A DNA stretch of 64,000 nt, from contig CAZGAQ010000023.1 of NCBI GenBank assembly GCA_964523405.1, forward strand, positions 20,696 to 84,695. The letters run 5' to 3'. Made by a program: the position numbers and the translations under genes. Positions within the stretch are counted from its first letter, which is position 1; every line of letters starts with the position of its first letter. This document shows positions 36,045 to 44,283 of the stretch, in pieces. This DNA comes from CAZGAQ01 sp964523405 (GTDB lineage Bacteria > Planctomycetota > Phycisphaerae > UBA1845 > Fen-1342). The notes under the pieces are model-generated. The model saw only the letters and a list, made by a program, of their open reading frames with translations. It was not told the DNA's origin and did not search any database.

Positions 36045-37754
36045 ATGAAGTCGATGACAACCGCTGCGAATCGGGGACGAGGTCGTGTTGGCCTCCCGTT
36101 GCTGGTACTGGGCCTGGTGGTTTGGGGAGCGGTCTCGTCCAGTGCCCAGATGGCCCTGGATACGCGCGTGAACAACTTCGTGAGTCAGGATGGCCGCCTG
36201 CTGGATGCCAATCCTGCGCTGCGCGGTGGCCGATTCAACGCCGGTCGACCGGTATCGCCGCTGATGAGCGGTAACCTGTTTGCCACGGGCAACGTCGGGC
36301 GCGGGCTGTCGTTGCAGAGCTACTCGCCCATCGGCTCGCCCATGGCGTTTCGTGCGCCTCTGGGCACCGCGACGCTTTCGAACTTCCGGCGCGACTCGGT
36401 CAGTGTTTACGACGTCGGCGCTCCGTTAGGATCGGTTCCCTTGGCGCAGCCGTACTATGACCCGTCCACGAGTGTCTACACCGGCAATTACCTGCGCTCG
36501 CTGGGGAATCTGGGGGCGCCCTCGTCGCCCGGCACGCGGCGCATCCCCGGTCTCGATGCCCGCGTCGGCGTCCTGGATAGCCAGAGCAATCTGACTGCGC
36601 CGCCGCGCGTTTCGCCGGGTGCTACACCGCAGCAGCCGAGCCCGGCGCCCTACCTGTCGAGCAGCCTGTTTGGGCCGGGTGCGTCGCCCCCGCGCGTACC
36701 GCTGACCGGAGAAGAGCTTTCCGGTGCTGTTCCGCCGTGGCGTCGCGAGAGTGGTGCCGACGTTGGCCCCGCGGCCCTGCGGGAGGCCGGACGTCCGACG
36801 CGTGCGGAGGGCGAACCGCGTGGAGCGCTGGACGTCCTGTTGCGCGGCGGGACGAACCAGATCCGGCCCGAGCAGCGCGCGACGTCCCCTTCCTGGGCCG
36901 GCGGCTGGCAAGGGGGCACCTATCGGCCCGGCCTGCTCGTGCCGGAACCAGCGCCGGCGGTGCCGCCGACCACGGTCGTGCCGGGCGAGCCGCGCTTCGT
37001 GGATCCGACGGTGTTGCCGGGATATGACGTTTTCAACGATATGCGCCTGGCGATCGCGTACTCGGCGAATCCCGGGGCGCAGTGGGTGCAGGACATGGAA
37101 CGCGCCGCGCAGGGTGGCGCGGAAGCCGCCCCCAGGTTGCCCGACCAAACGGCGCGCGACACGCGTGCACACCTGGAGCAAATGCTGAGCACGCCCGTCA
37201 AGTCGCTCACCGGACGCGGGGCCTCGGCGCTCAACGATACGCTGCTGAAAGCCGAGGCCGCCATGCAGATCGGGCACTATCAGGAGGCGGCGGATCGCTA
37301 TGCGGCGGCCGGCGCCCTGGATCGTTCGAACCCGCTGCCGCTGATCGGCGAAGGACATGCGCTGCTGGCGGCTGGCTCGTACAACTCGGCGGCCGACGCA
37401 CTTGTCCGGGGCTTCACCCTGTTTCCGGAGACCGCGCGTTTCACCTTTGATCTGCGCGAGTTCATGGGTAGCGGGGAGCAGATCGATCTGCGACGGGCAG
37501 ACCTGATGCGCCGCCTCGATCAGCGTGAGAATCCGCAACTGCGCTTCCTGCTGGGCTATCTGGAATATCACACGGGGGATCGCGAGCGCGGCCTGGCTGA
37601 CCTGCGCCGCGCCGCCGCCGCCGATCGCAGCGGCTCGCTGATTTCGCGCTACCCGGCCATGTTGCGGGGCGAAGGTACGTTGCCGCCGCCGCAGCCGGTG
37701 CCGGTGCCTGAACCGACCCGGCCGGTGCCGGCCGACGCGCCGCAACCCGGGTAG
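36045..37754 (+). CDS. Secreted protein of unknown function with C-terminal TPR-like helices
   Basis: A 569-residue protein with a Sec signal peptide (basic start, then LPLLVLGLVVWGAVSSSAQ). Residues about 40-340 are rich in Gly, Pro, Ser and Arg and look disordered (VNNFVSQDGRLLDANPALR, LFATGNVGRGLSLQSYSP). About 390-530 is helical and TPR-like (AEAAMQIGHYQEAADRYAAA, LLGYLEYHTGDRERGLADLR). The tail is Pro-rich. No family is recognised. GAGG precedes the ATG at 36045; an earlier in-frame start would place the signal peptide internally. It might be an envelope scaffold, but nothing in the sequence proves this. Confidence 0.75.
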   Translation: MKSMTTAANRGRGRVGLPLLVLGLVVWGAVSSSAQMALDTRVNNFVSQDGRLLDANPALRGGRFNAGRPVSPLMSGNLFATGNVGRGLSLQSYSPIGSPMAFRAPLGTATLSNFRRDSVSVYDVGAPLGSVPLAQPYYDPSTSVYTGNYLRSLGNLGAPSSPGTRRIPGLDARVGVLDSQSNLTAPPRVSPGATPQQPSPAPYLSSSLFGPGASPPRVPLTGEELSGAVPPWRRESGADVGPAALREAGRPTRAEGEPRGALDVLLRGGTNQIRPEQRATSPSWAGGWQGGTYRPGLLVPEPAPAVPPTTVVPGEPRFVDPTVLPGYDVFNDMRLAIAYSANPGAQWVQDMERAAQGGAEAAPRLPDQTARDTRAHLEQMLSTPVKSLTGRGASALNDTLLKAEAAMQIGHYQEAADRYAAAGALDRSNPLPLIGEGHALLAAGSYNSAADALVRGFTLFPETARFTFDLREFMGSGEQIDLRRADLMRRLDQRENPQLRFLLGYLEYHTGDRERGLADLRRAAAADRSGSLISRYPAMLRGEGTLPPPQPVPVPEPTRPVPADAPQPG

Positions 37755-37893
37755 GAACCGCCGGAGCCCGGCGCGGCGCCCCGGGGCCTTGAGACGGCCG
37801 CTGCGGACCGAGTCGGGCGCGAGGCGGGTGGGCGAGACGCGCGAGCTGACTTCGGGTATGCTACGTACTCGCGTTTAGCCCGAGGAACATGCA

Positions 37894-38523
37894 ATGACCC
37901 GGATCTTGTTTGTGCTGGTGTGGCCTGCTGTCGCGGTGCTGGCGGGCTGTGCCGACTCCGTGGGGAATGTCGCGGCGCGCCAGCCGCAGCAACAGCGCGT
38001 GATCGAAGGCGCTGCGCCCGACGAAGTACTAGCCGAGGGACAGGCGATTCTGCAGCGCGAGTTCGGCCGCGTCTCCGTAGACCGTGCGGCGCGCCGCATC
38101 GTCACGGCACCCGTCGAGTACACGACATCCCGCGACAGCGGCACGGCGCGCGACCTGGTGCGTGGCAGTTCCACGATGCGGCGGTCGGCGACGCTGGATG
38201 TTGGGCGGCGTGGGGACGTGACGGTTGTGCGCCTGAGTGTCGATGTCGAGCGGCAGGACACGCAACGCCAGACGGTCATGCACCCGCAGGGCCATCGGCT
38301 GAGCGACACGCCCGGTAGTGAAACACCGACGGATCGGGACGCTGCCACGACCGAGCGGCAGAACACGGTCTGGACGCGCGTCCGGCGCGACACCGGCCTG
38401 GAGCGCGCCTTGCTGGACGAACTGCGGGAACGATTTGCCCGGCGGGCCGAGGAGGCGGCTGGTACCGCGCCCCCGACCACCGCGCCGACAGCGCCCGCAC
38501 CAACCCCGTCAACGCCCGACTAG
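37894..38523 (+). CDS. Predicted lipoprotein, unknown function
   Basis: A 209-residue protein with a signal peptide and lipobox (VAVLAGC, Cys at about 19). The middle part is a mixed alpha/beta domain beginning with a helix (EVLAEGQAILQREFGRVSVD) and continuing with strands such as RSATLDVGRRGDVTVVRLSV. The Thr/Pro/Ala tail is low complexity. No family recognised. It ends 15 bases before glyA and may be cotranscribed with it. Confidence 0.75.
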   Translation: MTRILFVLVWPAVAVLAGCADSVGNVAARQPQQQRVIEGAAPDEVLAEGQAILQREFGRVSVDRAARRIVTAPVEYTTSRDSGTARDLVRGSSTMRRSATLDVGRRGDVTVVRLSVDVERQDTQRQTVMHPQGHRLSDTPGSETPTDRDAATTERQNTVWTRVRRDTGLERALLDELRERFARRAEEAAGTAPPTTAPTAPAPTPSTPD

Positions 38524-38538
38524 CTGCGAGGAATCCGC

Positions 38539-39798
38539 ATGCCGAATCTGCAGGCTCTCCCGTTGTCCGAAGTCGATGCCCAGGTTGCCGAGATCATTCG
38601 CCGCGAGGAAGACCGGCAGCAGAACACGCTCGAACTCATCGCGTCAGAGAACCATGTTTCCGTCGCGGTGCGCACCGCGGCTGGCTCCGTGTTCACCAAC
38701 AAATATGCCGAAGGGTATCCGGGTAAGCGTTACTACGGCGGCTGCGTGAACATGGACGCGGTCGAGGATCTGGCCCGCGAACGCGCCAAGCAGCTCTTCG
38801 GGGCCGCGCATGCCAACGTGCAGCCACACTCCGGCGCGCAAGCGAACACGGCCGTCTTCATGGCGACGCTCAAGCCTGGCGAGACCATCCTGTCGCTGGA
38901 CCTCGCACATGGCGGGCACCTCACGCACGGGCTGAAGGTCAACTTCAGCGGTACGATGTACAAGATCGTGCCCTACGGCGTCGAGCGCGACACCGAACGG
39001 GTCAGCATGAACACCGTCCGGCAGCTCGCCCGCGAGCACAAACCGCAGCTCATCATCTGCGGCGCGTCGGCCTATCCGCGGACGATCGACTTTGCGGCGT
39101 TCGCCGAGATCGCCCGTGAGGTGGGCGCCAAGCTCATGGCGGACATCGCCCACATCGCCGGGTTGGTCGCGACCGGTCTGCATCCGTCGAGCATCCCGCA
39201 CGCCGACTTCACGACGACGACCACACACAAGACGCTGCGTGGCCCGCGTGGCGGCCTCATCCTGTGCAGCGCCGAGAATGCGGCCCTGATCGACAAGTGG
39301 ATCTTCCCCGGTACGCAGGGCGGGCCGCTCATGCACGCCATTGCGGCCAAGTGCGTCGCGTTCGGCGAGGCGTTGCGACCGGAGTTCAAGCAGTACCAGC
39401 AGCAGATTCTGGCCAACGCCCAGGCGCTGGCGGCGGCCTTGCAGTCCAAGGGCTATCGCCTGGTATCGGGCGGTACGGACAACCACCTCATGCTCGTGGA
39501 CTTGCGGGCGGTGCACCCGAACCTGACGGGACTGCAGGCCCAGAACTGGCTCGAGGCGGCCGGCATCATCTCGAACAAGAACATGATCCCATTCGACGAG
39601 CGCAAACCCACACAGACCAGCGGACTGCGGCTGGGGACGCCGGCGCTGACCACGCGCGGGATGAAGGAACGGGAGATGGCCATCGTGGCCGACCTGATTC
39701 ACCGGGCACTGTCGGCGGGTGAGGACGAGGTGGCCGGCGGCAAGGTGCGCGGTGGTGTCCGCGAGCTCTGTCAGCAGTTCCCGCTGTCGCATGCCTAG
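38539..39798 (+). CDS. glyA: Serine hydroxymethyltransferase
   Basis: A 419-residue PLP enzyme of the usual length. It shows ELIASENHVS near the N-terminus, the PLP-lysine motif TTTTHKTLRGPRGG, and IFPGTQGGPLMH downstream. It interconverts serine and glycine with tetrahydrofolate. A pteridine-reductase-like gene lies about 3 kb upstream, but no direct operon link is visible. Its last codons overlap both the start of an inverted-repeat element and a possible start for the next gene. Confidence 0.97.
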   Translation: MPNLQALPLSEVDAQVAEIIRREEDRQQNTLELIASENHVSVAVRTAAGSVFTNKYAEGYPGKRYYGGCVNMDAVEDLARERAKQLFGAAHANVQPHSGAQANTAVFMATLKPGETILSLDLAHGGHLTHGLKVNFSGTMYKIVPYGVERDTERVSMNTVRQLAREHKPQLIICGASAYPRTIDFAAFAEIAREVGAKLMADIAHIAGLVATGLHPSSIPHADFTTTTTHKTLRGPRGGLILCSAENAALIDKWIFPGTQGGPLMHAIAAKCVAFGEALRPEFKQYQQQILANAQALAAALQSKGYRLVSGGTDNHLMLVDLRAVHPNLTGLQAQNWLEAAGIISNKNMIPFDERKPTQTSGLRLGTPALTTRGMKEREMAIVADLIHRALSAGEDEVAGGKVRGGVRELCQQFPLSHA

Positions 39799-40627
39799 TG
39801 TGGTGCCTCACAAGAAGTTGCACACCACCAGGGTGGGGTGGGCGTCCCGCCCGCCCCGCGGCGGCCAAGATGGCCACGCCACCCGCGCGCAAGGTATTCC
39901 GAGGCACCACCCTAGCGGCGCGTCCATCCGGATTACGGCTATAGGCCGTTGCGGGGCCGCGCTGCGGGGCCTGTCCCGTGGGGCGGGGCTGCTGGCGATC
40001 GCGGCGACCGGCGTACTGCTGGCCGGCTGCCAGGGCAGCGGGCGCATCGACGTCACGCCGCTGAATTACCGCGACATTGACCCGCCGGCGGCGCGGTTCA
40101 GCACGGTCGACCTGCAGCGCGCCGGCTGGTGGACCGACGAACAGGGCCAGGTGTGGATCGCGCTGGAGCGGGACGCGCCGCTCTTCCCGCTACCGCAGCA
40201 CTTCGTGTTTCAGCTCTCTCTCGTGCTTGACGAGTTGCCGGCCGGCAAGGCGAAGAACTACCTGGTCAGCCAGCGCGAGCTGCGCGGGGTGGCGCGGCTG
40301 GGGCCCGCGCAGAGCCGGCTGGTGTCGATCGCCGGGATTGTCGCGCTGTACCGGGGTCCGGGTGATCACTTGCGCGGCAGTCTGCGGCTGGACGTCAGCC
40401 GGCAGGCACAGCAGCTTCTGGGCGGCTGGGCGCCGCCGGTGCGCTACCTGATGCTCGGCACCTTTGACGCGGTCCCTGATGACGGGCGTGGCCGGAAGAT
40501 CGCCGCAGCGACGGAGGCCTACGGCTGGGAGCGAAAGCCGCCCGCGTCGGCACCGACGACGCGGCCCGCGACGAAGCCCGCCGCGGCGCCCGAGGCGGCG
40601 CAACCGGGGATGCAGCAGAGTGAGTGA
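39791..40627 (+). CDS. Predicted lipoprotein with an anomalous start
   Basis: The protein has a clear lipobox, VLLAGC, followed by QGSGRIDVTPLNYRDID and a beta-rich domain (VWIALERDAPLFPLPQHFVF, IVALYRGPGDHL), then a Thr/Pro/Ala tail. No family recognised. The start is problematic. The only ATG (39791) overlaps glyA and would place about 80 residues before the lipid Cys, far too long for a signal peptide. The in-frame GTGs lie inside the repeat at 39795-39915. A signal peptide of normal length would need to start near the ATT at 39932 (TAIGRCGAALRGLSRGAG). The repeat may have displaced the original start. Confidence 0.6.
   Translation: MPSVVPHKKLHTTRVGWASRPPRGGQDGHATRAQGIPRHHPSGASIRITAIGRCGAALRGLSRGAGLLAIAATGVLLAGCQGSGRIDVTPLNYRDIDPPAARFSTVDLQRAGWWTDEQGQVWIALERDAPLFPLPQHFVFQLSLVLDELPAGKAKNYLVSQRELRGVARLGPAQSRLVSIAGIVALYRGPGDHLRGSLRLDVSRQAQQLLGGWAPPVRYLMLGTFDAVPDDGRGRKIAAATEAYGWERKPPASAPTTRPATKPAAAPEAAQPGMQQSE
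39795..39915. repeat. 121-bp element with 15-bp terminal inverted repeats
   Basis: CTAGTGTGGTGCCTC (39795-39809) and GAGGCACCACCCTAG (39901-39915) are inverted copies matching at 14 of 15 positions. Inside is a second palindrome, GGCCAAGATGGCC, near 39872. The element sits on the glyA stop and in front of a lipoprotein gene. It resembles a small MITE-like or REP-like repeat. Confidence 0.65.
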
Positions 40628-40721
40628 AACACCTTGCCGAGACGGACGGCGTGGGGGTATGGTTTGCGCTCTGGCGGCCGTTGGTACTCCCGTTTGGGCA
40701 GTTGCGTGTGAAGGAGCGACT

Positions 40722-41702
40722 ATGAAGGCGCGGAATGTGGGGCTGGCTCTGGTGGTGATGTTGGGCATTGCGGCGTTGCCGGCGCTGGCACTGGGACTGG
40801 GCGACGATGCTCCGCCGCTGAAGGTGGAGAAGTGGATCAAGGGCGGGCCGATCGACCTGAAGGCGGGGCAGGGCAAGAACACGTACGTGATCGAGTTCTG
40901 GGCGACGTGGTGCCGGCCGTGTCGCGAGTCGATCCCGCACATGACCGCGCTGCAGAAGAAGTACAAAGACAAAGGCGTGGTGGTGATCGGCGTGAGCGTG
41001 GACGCTGACAAGGGGGCGCGCAAGACGCGCGACAAGGTTGAGGATTTCGTGAAGGACCAGGGCGAGAAGATGGAATATGCCGTGGCGCTGGACGCGCGCG
41101 AGGGGACCACGGGCGACGCCTATATGGATCCCTTCCTGCTGGACGGGATTCCGTGCGCGTTCATCGTGACGAAGGAAGGCAAGATCTTCTGGCAGGGGGA
41201 CCCGACGCAAGCAGACAAAGCGCTGGACGCGATCCTCGCGGGCAAATACGACCTGGCCAAGGCGCAGAAGGAAGACCAGGAGCGGCGCAAGCAGGTTGAG
41301 CAGCGGCAGGCGGCCGAGCAGGTTATCAACAAGTACTTCGAGCTGATCGCGTCTGACGAGAAGCCCGCCGGCGCGGACAAGGCGGGCCAGGAAGCGCTGG
41401 AAGCGGCCGGCAAGGACGCGGAACTGCTGAATGTACTGGCCTGGAAGATCCTGACCGATGAAGACGTCAAGTTCCGCGACCGGAAACTGGCGCTCAAGGC
41501 GGCCGAGCGCGCCAACGACGTGACCGAAGGCAAGGAAGCGGCTGTACTCGACACGTACGCCCGGGCGCTGTTCGACAACGGCAAGGTCAGGGAAGCGATC
41601 GAGGTGCAGACGAAGGCCGTCAAGCTGGCCGGGGACAGCGACGAGTTGAAGAAGGAGTTCGAGGAGACGCTGAAGAAGTACAAGGCGGCGGAGAAGCAGT
41701 AG
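40722..41702 (+). CDS. TlpA/ResA-like thioredoxin with helical C-terminal domain
   Basis: A 326-residue exported protein: signal peptide (VGLALVVMLGIAALPALALG), then a thioredoxin-like domain (about 30-185). The domain has the redox motif WCRPC at 63-67 (FWATWCRPCRES) and the cis-Pro region GIPCAFIV. About 190-326 is a charged helical domain with TPR-like features (AVLDTYARALFDNGKVREAI). It probably acts as a thiol oxidoreductase outside the cytoplasm. AAGGAG precedes the ATG by 5 bases. The extra Cys in GIPCAF, next to the cis-Pro, is unusual. Confidence 0.88.
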   Translation: MKARNVGLALVVMLGIAALPALALGLGDDAPPLKVEKWIKGGPIDLKAGQGKNTYVIEFWATWCRPCRESIPHMTALQKKYKDKGVVVIGVSVDADKGARKTRDKVEDFVKDQGEKMEYAVALDAREGTTGDAYMDPFLLDGIPCAFIVTKEGKIFWQGDPTQADKALDAILAGKYDLAKAQKEDQERRKQVEQRQAAEQVINKYFELIASDEKPAGADKAGQEALEAAGKDAELLNVLAWKILTDEDVKFRDRKLALKAAERANDVTEGKEAAVLDTYARALFDNGKVREAIEVQTKAVKLAGDSDELKKEFEETLKKYKAAEKQ

Positions 41703-41753
41703 TCCGCACGCGGCCGTGCTGTCCGGTCGCCCCGGATGGCAGGGGAATTCCGG

Positions 41754-41788
41754 CATGCCCGTCCGTCGCCGGTCGGCGGGCGGGCATG
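41754..41788 (+). terminator. Terminator-like stem-loop after the thioredoxin gene
   Basis: CATGCCCGTCCG and its near complement CGGGCGGGCATG form a GC-rich stem, followed by TTGTTT. The T-run is short, so intrinsic termination is possible but unproven. It lies between the thioredoxin and BtpA-family genes. Confidence 0.4.
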
Positions 41789-41807
41789 TTGTTTGCGAGG
41801 TGAGGGC

Positions 41808-42614
41808 ATGAGCACGCTGCTGCCGGAGTGGTCCGGAGTGCGGTTCCCGCTGATCGGTATGCTCCACTTGCCGGCGCTGCCCGGTGCGCCGCGGGGCGCG
41901 CAGAGCCTGGCGGAGATCACGGCGTACGTCCTGCGTGATGCGGAGGCGCTGGCGCGGGGCGGGGTACACGGATTGATGTTGGAGAACTTCGGGGACACGC
42001 CGTTCTTCCCCGGCCGCATACCGGCCGCAGTGGTGGCGCAGATGACGCAGATTGCGGGGGCCGTGCGGCGGCAGTGCGAGCTTCCGCTGGGGATCAACGT
42101 GTTGCGGAACGACGGGCGCAGCGCGCTGGCGATCGCCCACGCGGTCGGGGCGGCGTTCATCCGGGTGAACGTGCTGACCGGGGCGCGGGTGACGGACCAG
42201 GGCGTGATCGCGGGACAGGCGCACCGGCTGCTGCGCGATCGGATGCGGCTCGGGGCGACGGGCATCCGCATCTGGGCGGATGTGGACGTGAAGCACTCGG
42301 TGGCGCTGGGGGCGCCGCGGGCAATCGAAGAGGACGTGGCGGACTTGGTGGAGCGCGGCGGGGCGGATGCGGTGATCGTGTCGGGGAGCGGGACGGGACG
42401 GCCGACGGACGTGGAGCAGGTGCAGCGGGTGAAGGCGGCGGCGGGGGCGCATCCGGTGCTGGTGGGGAGCGGGGTGACGGCGGAGACGGTGGGGGCGTTC
42501 AAGGCGTGCGCGGACGGGGCGATTGTGGGGACGGCGTTGAAGGTGGACGGGGTGGCGACGAATCCGGTTGACGTGGAACGGGTGACACGGGTGGTGGCGG
42601 CGGTGAAGGGGTGA
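41808..42614 (+). CDS. BtpA/SgcQ family TIM-barrel protein
   Basis: A 268-residue protein with the BtpA pattern: FPLIGMLHLPALPGAP at the start, GVHGLMLENFGDTPF, LPLGINVLRND, FIRVNVLTGARVTDQG and ADAVIVSGSGTGRPTD. BtpA was described as a factor needed for stable photosystem I in cyanobacteria, and SgcQ is a sugar-operon homologue. In non-photosynthetic bacteria the role is unknown. GAGGTGAGGG precedes the ATG. A tandem octamer repeat and then a long repeat-rich region follow. Confidence 0.9.
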   Translation: MSTLLPEWSGVRFPLIGMLHLPALPGAPRGAQSLAEITAYVLRDAEALARGGVHGLMLENFGDTPFFPGRIPAAVVAQMTQIAGAVRRQCELPLGINVLRNDGRSALAIAHAVGAAFIRVNVLTGARVTDQGVIAGQAHRLLRDRMRLGATGIRIWADVDVKHSVALGAPRAIEEDVADLVERGGADAVIVSGSGTGRPTDVEQVQRVKAAAGAHPVLVGSGVTAETVGAFKACADGAIVGTALKVDGVATNPVDVERVTRVVAAVKG

Positions 42615-42630
42615 GGCGGGGGCAGGGACA

Positions 42631-42673
42631 GGGATCTAGGGATCGAGGGATCAAGGGATCTAGGGATCAAGGG
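42631..42673. repeat. Tandem octamer repeat GGGATCNA, five copies
   Basis: Five consecutive octamers read GGGATCTA, GGGATCGA, GGGATCAA, GGGATCTA and GGGATCAA, then GGG. Each contains a GATC site. It starts 17 bases after the BtpA-family stop codon. Confidence 0.85.
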
Positions 42674-42801
42674 GGAGCGTGAGCGGTTCGCGCGGCGCGA
42701 CGTGCAAAGGTGCAAAGCTGCAAACGTGAAAACGGGGCGGGGCGGGCAGGGACAGGGGCCAGGGGAAGGGTGACAGGGCGGGGGCGGGAGGGTGGCCGGG
42801 G

Positions 42802-42899
42802 GGGAAGGCCGTTGAAGCGGCCAGAGGTGGGGCGAGCGGTGAGCGTTCGGTGGCGGGCTGTGGGGGAAGCATTTCAGACACCTCACCGAGCAGTGGCAC
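42802..42899 (+). repeat. REP-like two-hairpin element, copy 1
   Basis: The element begins GGGAAGGCCG. Hairpin 1 is GGCCGTTGAAGCGGCC (42807-42822), and a degraded hairpin 2 ends GAGCAGTGGCAC. It matches copy 2 (44095 onward) over about 90 bases with the same internal spacing: 73 bases from GGGAAG to CAGACAC. Confidence 0.75.
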
Positions 42900-43423
42900 G
42901 CGGCGCCGCACGGTCGGGGCGGAGCCGACAGCAGTGCAGGGTGGTGAGTGAGTTATGCGGGCGCGGGATCGACAGTGCGGCAGGGGGCGGGGAGAATCGG
43001 GAGATTGAGCGCGGGGGTACGGTGGTGCAACGGGTGCGCAGAGGACAGGCGGCTGGCGGGGCCGGGTGGTACGCCGGCCCGCGGGCTGACGAGCGCGCGA
43101 CCGGGAGGTGTAAGCGGTGGCAGATACGGATCAGGAGCGCGGGCGGGCTGGCCATTTGGCGGCCATGGGCCGTCCCGCCGTATTTCGCGGAGCCGGTTCG
43201 GGGCCAGTCCGTCTGCTCATAGAGCAGGGGCACCGAGCGTCCAGACGTGGGAACGAGAGGACGTGGAAACGGACGCGGGGGGGCCTGGTGCAGGGCATGG
43301 GGGCGGGTAAAGTGGGGGGAGGCGGCAGGCGCGCGGCCACAGAAGGCAAAGCAGCCGATGCGGTCGCCCGTCCGGCGGCACGGAAATGCGGGCAATACCG
43401 CAGCAAGGAAAGGAACCAGGGAC
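42900..43423. other. Gene-free, repeat-bearing region
   Basis: About 520 GC-rich bases with no supportable gene; the open frames here are short and have skewed composition. The only clear structure is one hairpin at 43213-43233. No RNA gene seen. Confidence 0.45.
43213..43233 (+). repeat. REP-like hairpin, isolated copy
   Basis: CTGCTC-ATA-GAGCAG followed by GGGCAC: a perfect 6-bp stem with a 3-base loop. It is the same hairpin type as at 44172, 51501 and 54109. Confidence 0.6.
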
Positions 43424-44011
43424 GTGCTTCTGGCGCGCGAACACATTGGAGCGTTGCGCGGTAGCCTGGAACGAGGCACATCGTTGAGCGGGGCGCTGGC
43501 GCTCGCGCTGCGCGGCGTTGTGGCGGCGGGTGGCATGTGGAGGTTCTACTCCGATTTGTGGCCCGGTGAGGGCATGGAGTGGTGGAACGTGGCCAGCCCG
43601 TGGAGGCGACACTGGGCCCCTTATCTCCCGAAGGGGCTGTTTGCATTCGGTGAGGATGTTTTTGGAAATCAGCTGGTTGTGATGGCGGGCCACGAAGCGG
43701 CGCATTTGGTGGACCACGAGAATGCAGAGTGCCACAGTCTGTACGTGCATCCTATTGACCTGTTGCAGACCGTCATGGAATCAGGGGTCGACTGGGTTGA
43801 TTTCTATTCGGGAGGGGCGCTCGAGGTGGCGAGGAAACTTGGGGAGTGCGACGCCGAAAGCCATCTCCACTGGACAACTCCGCTCATTCTCGGAGGCCCG
43901 TTGACCGCGAGCAACGTGACTGTGGTGCCTCGGGACGAGCATCACATTGGCCATGCCAGATTGTGGGCTCAGTTATCCGGTCTACCACCGGGAACGACAG
44001 TCGTTCTGTAG
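43424..44011 (+). CDS. Small protein, possibly SMI1/KNR4 (SUKH) family
   Basis: A 195-residue cytoplasmic protein. GLFAFGEDVFGNQLVVM followed by VDHENAECHSLYVHP and a helix (IDLLQTVMESGVDWV) resembles the SUKH/SMI1-KNR4 pattern; many such proteins are immunity proteins against secreted toxins. The match is by eye and weak. GTG at 43424 is chosen because AAGGAAAGGA lies upstream; the frame is open earlier, but only through repeat-like sequence. Its composition is less GC-rich than the neighbours, and it sits between two REP elements beside an IS, consistent with acquired DNA. No toxin gene is adjacent. Confidence 0.5.
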   Translation: MLLAREHIGALRGSLERGTSLSGALALALRGVVAAGGMWRFYSDLWPGEGMEWWNVASPWRRHWAPYLPKGLFAFGEDVFGNQLVVMAGHEAAHLVDHENAECHSLYVHPIDLLQTVMESGVDWVDFYSGGALEVARKLGECDAESHLHWTTPLILGGPLTASNVTVVPRDEHHIGHARLWAQLSGLPPGTTVVL

Positions 44012-44094
44012 AGCGGGCGACGCGCGCCGCACGGCGATGGCTCGGGTCTGGCACCGGCGCGAGGCGCGGCACGACCGGAAGGTGCGTGCAAGAA

Positions 44095-44182
44095 GGGAAG
44101 GCCGCTGAAGCGGCCAGAAGCGGGGCGAGCGGTCGGCATGCGGTGGCGGGCTGTGGGGGAAGCATTCCAGACACTGCTCACA
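44095..44182 (+). repeat. REP-like two-hairpin element, copy 2 (split by an insertion sequence)
   Basis: The left part carries perfect hairpin 1, GGCCGCTGAAGCGGCC (44100-44115), and the left arm of hairpin 2, CACTGCTC, then ACA. The right arm, ACAGAGCAGTGGCAC, resumes at 45175-45189 beyond the IS. Rejoined, hairpin 2 is CACTGCTC-ACA-GAGCAGTG, a perfect 8-bp stem with a 3-base loop. Confidence 0.8.
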
Positions 44183-44232
44183 GAGAGGATTGCGCGCCTG
44201 GGAGCGCGCCCGTTGCGCCAAGTTGATAGATA

Positions 44233-44283
44233 GTCCATACTTGCTCGTGTGTGTAGACAGCCAAGAAAGGAGCAAGTATGGAC
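44233..44283 (+). promoter_or_regulatory. Inverted repeat enclosing the transposase ribosome site and start
   Basis: GTCCATACTTGCTC (44233-44246) pairs perfectly with GAGCAAGTATGGAC (44270-44283). The right arm contains the ATG (44278-44280) and the end of the AAAGGAG site (44266-44272). In mRNA this 14-bp stem with a 23-base loop would hide the start codon, a known way for IS elements to block translation from outside transcripts. Confidence 0.65.

Noticed and set aside
42631..42673. Octamer array considered as a CRISPR
   Set aside because: Units are contiguous with no spacers, and there are no cas genes.
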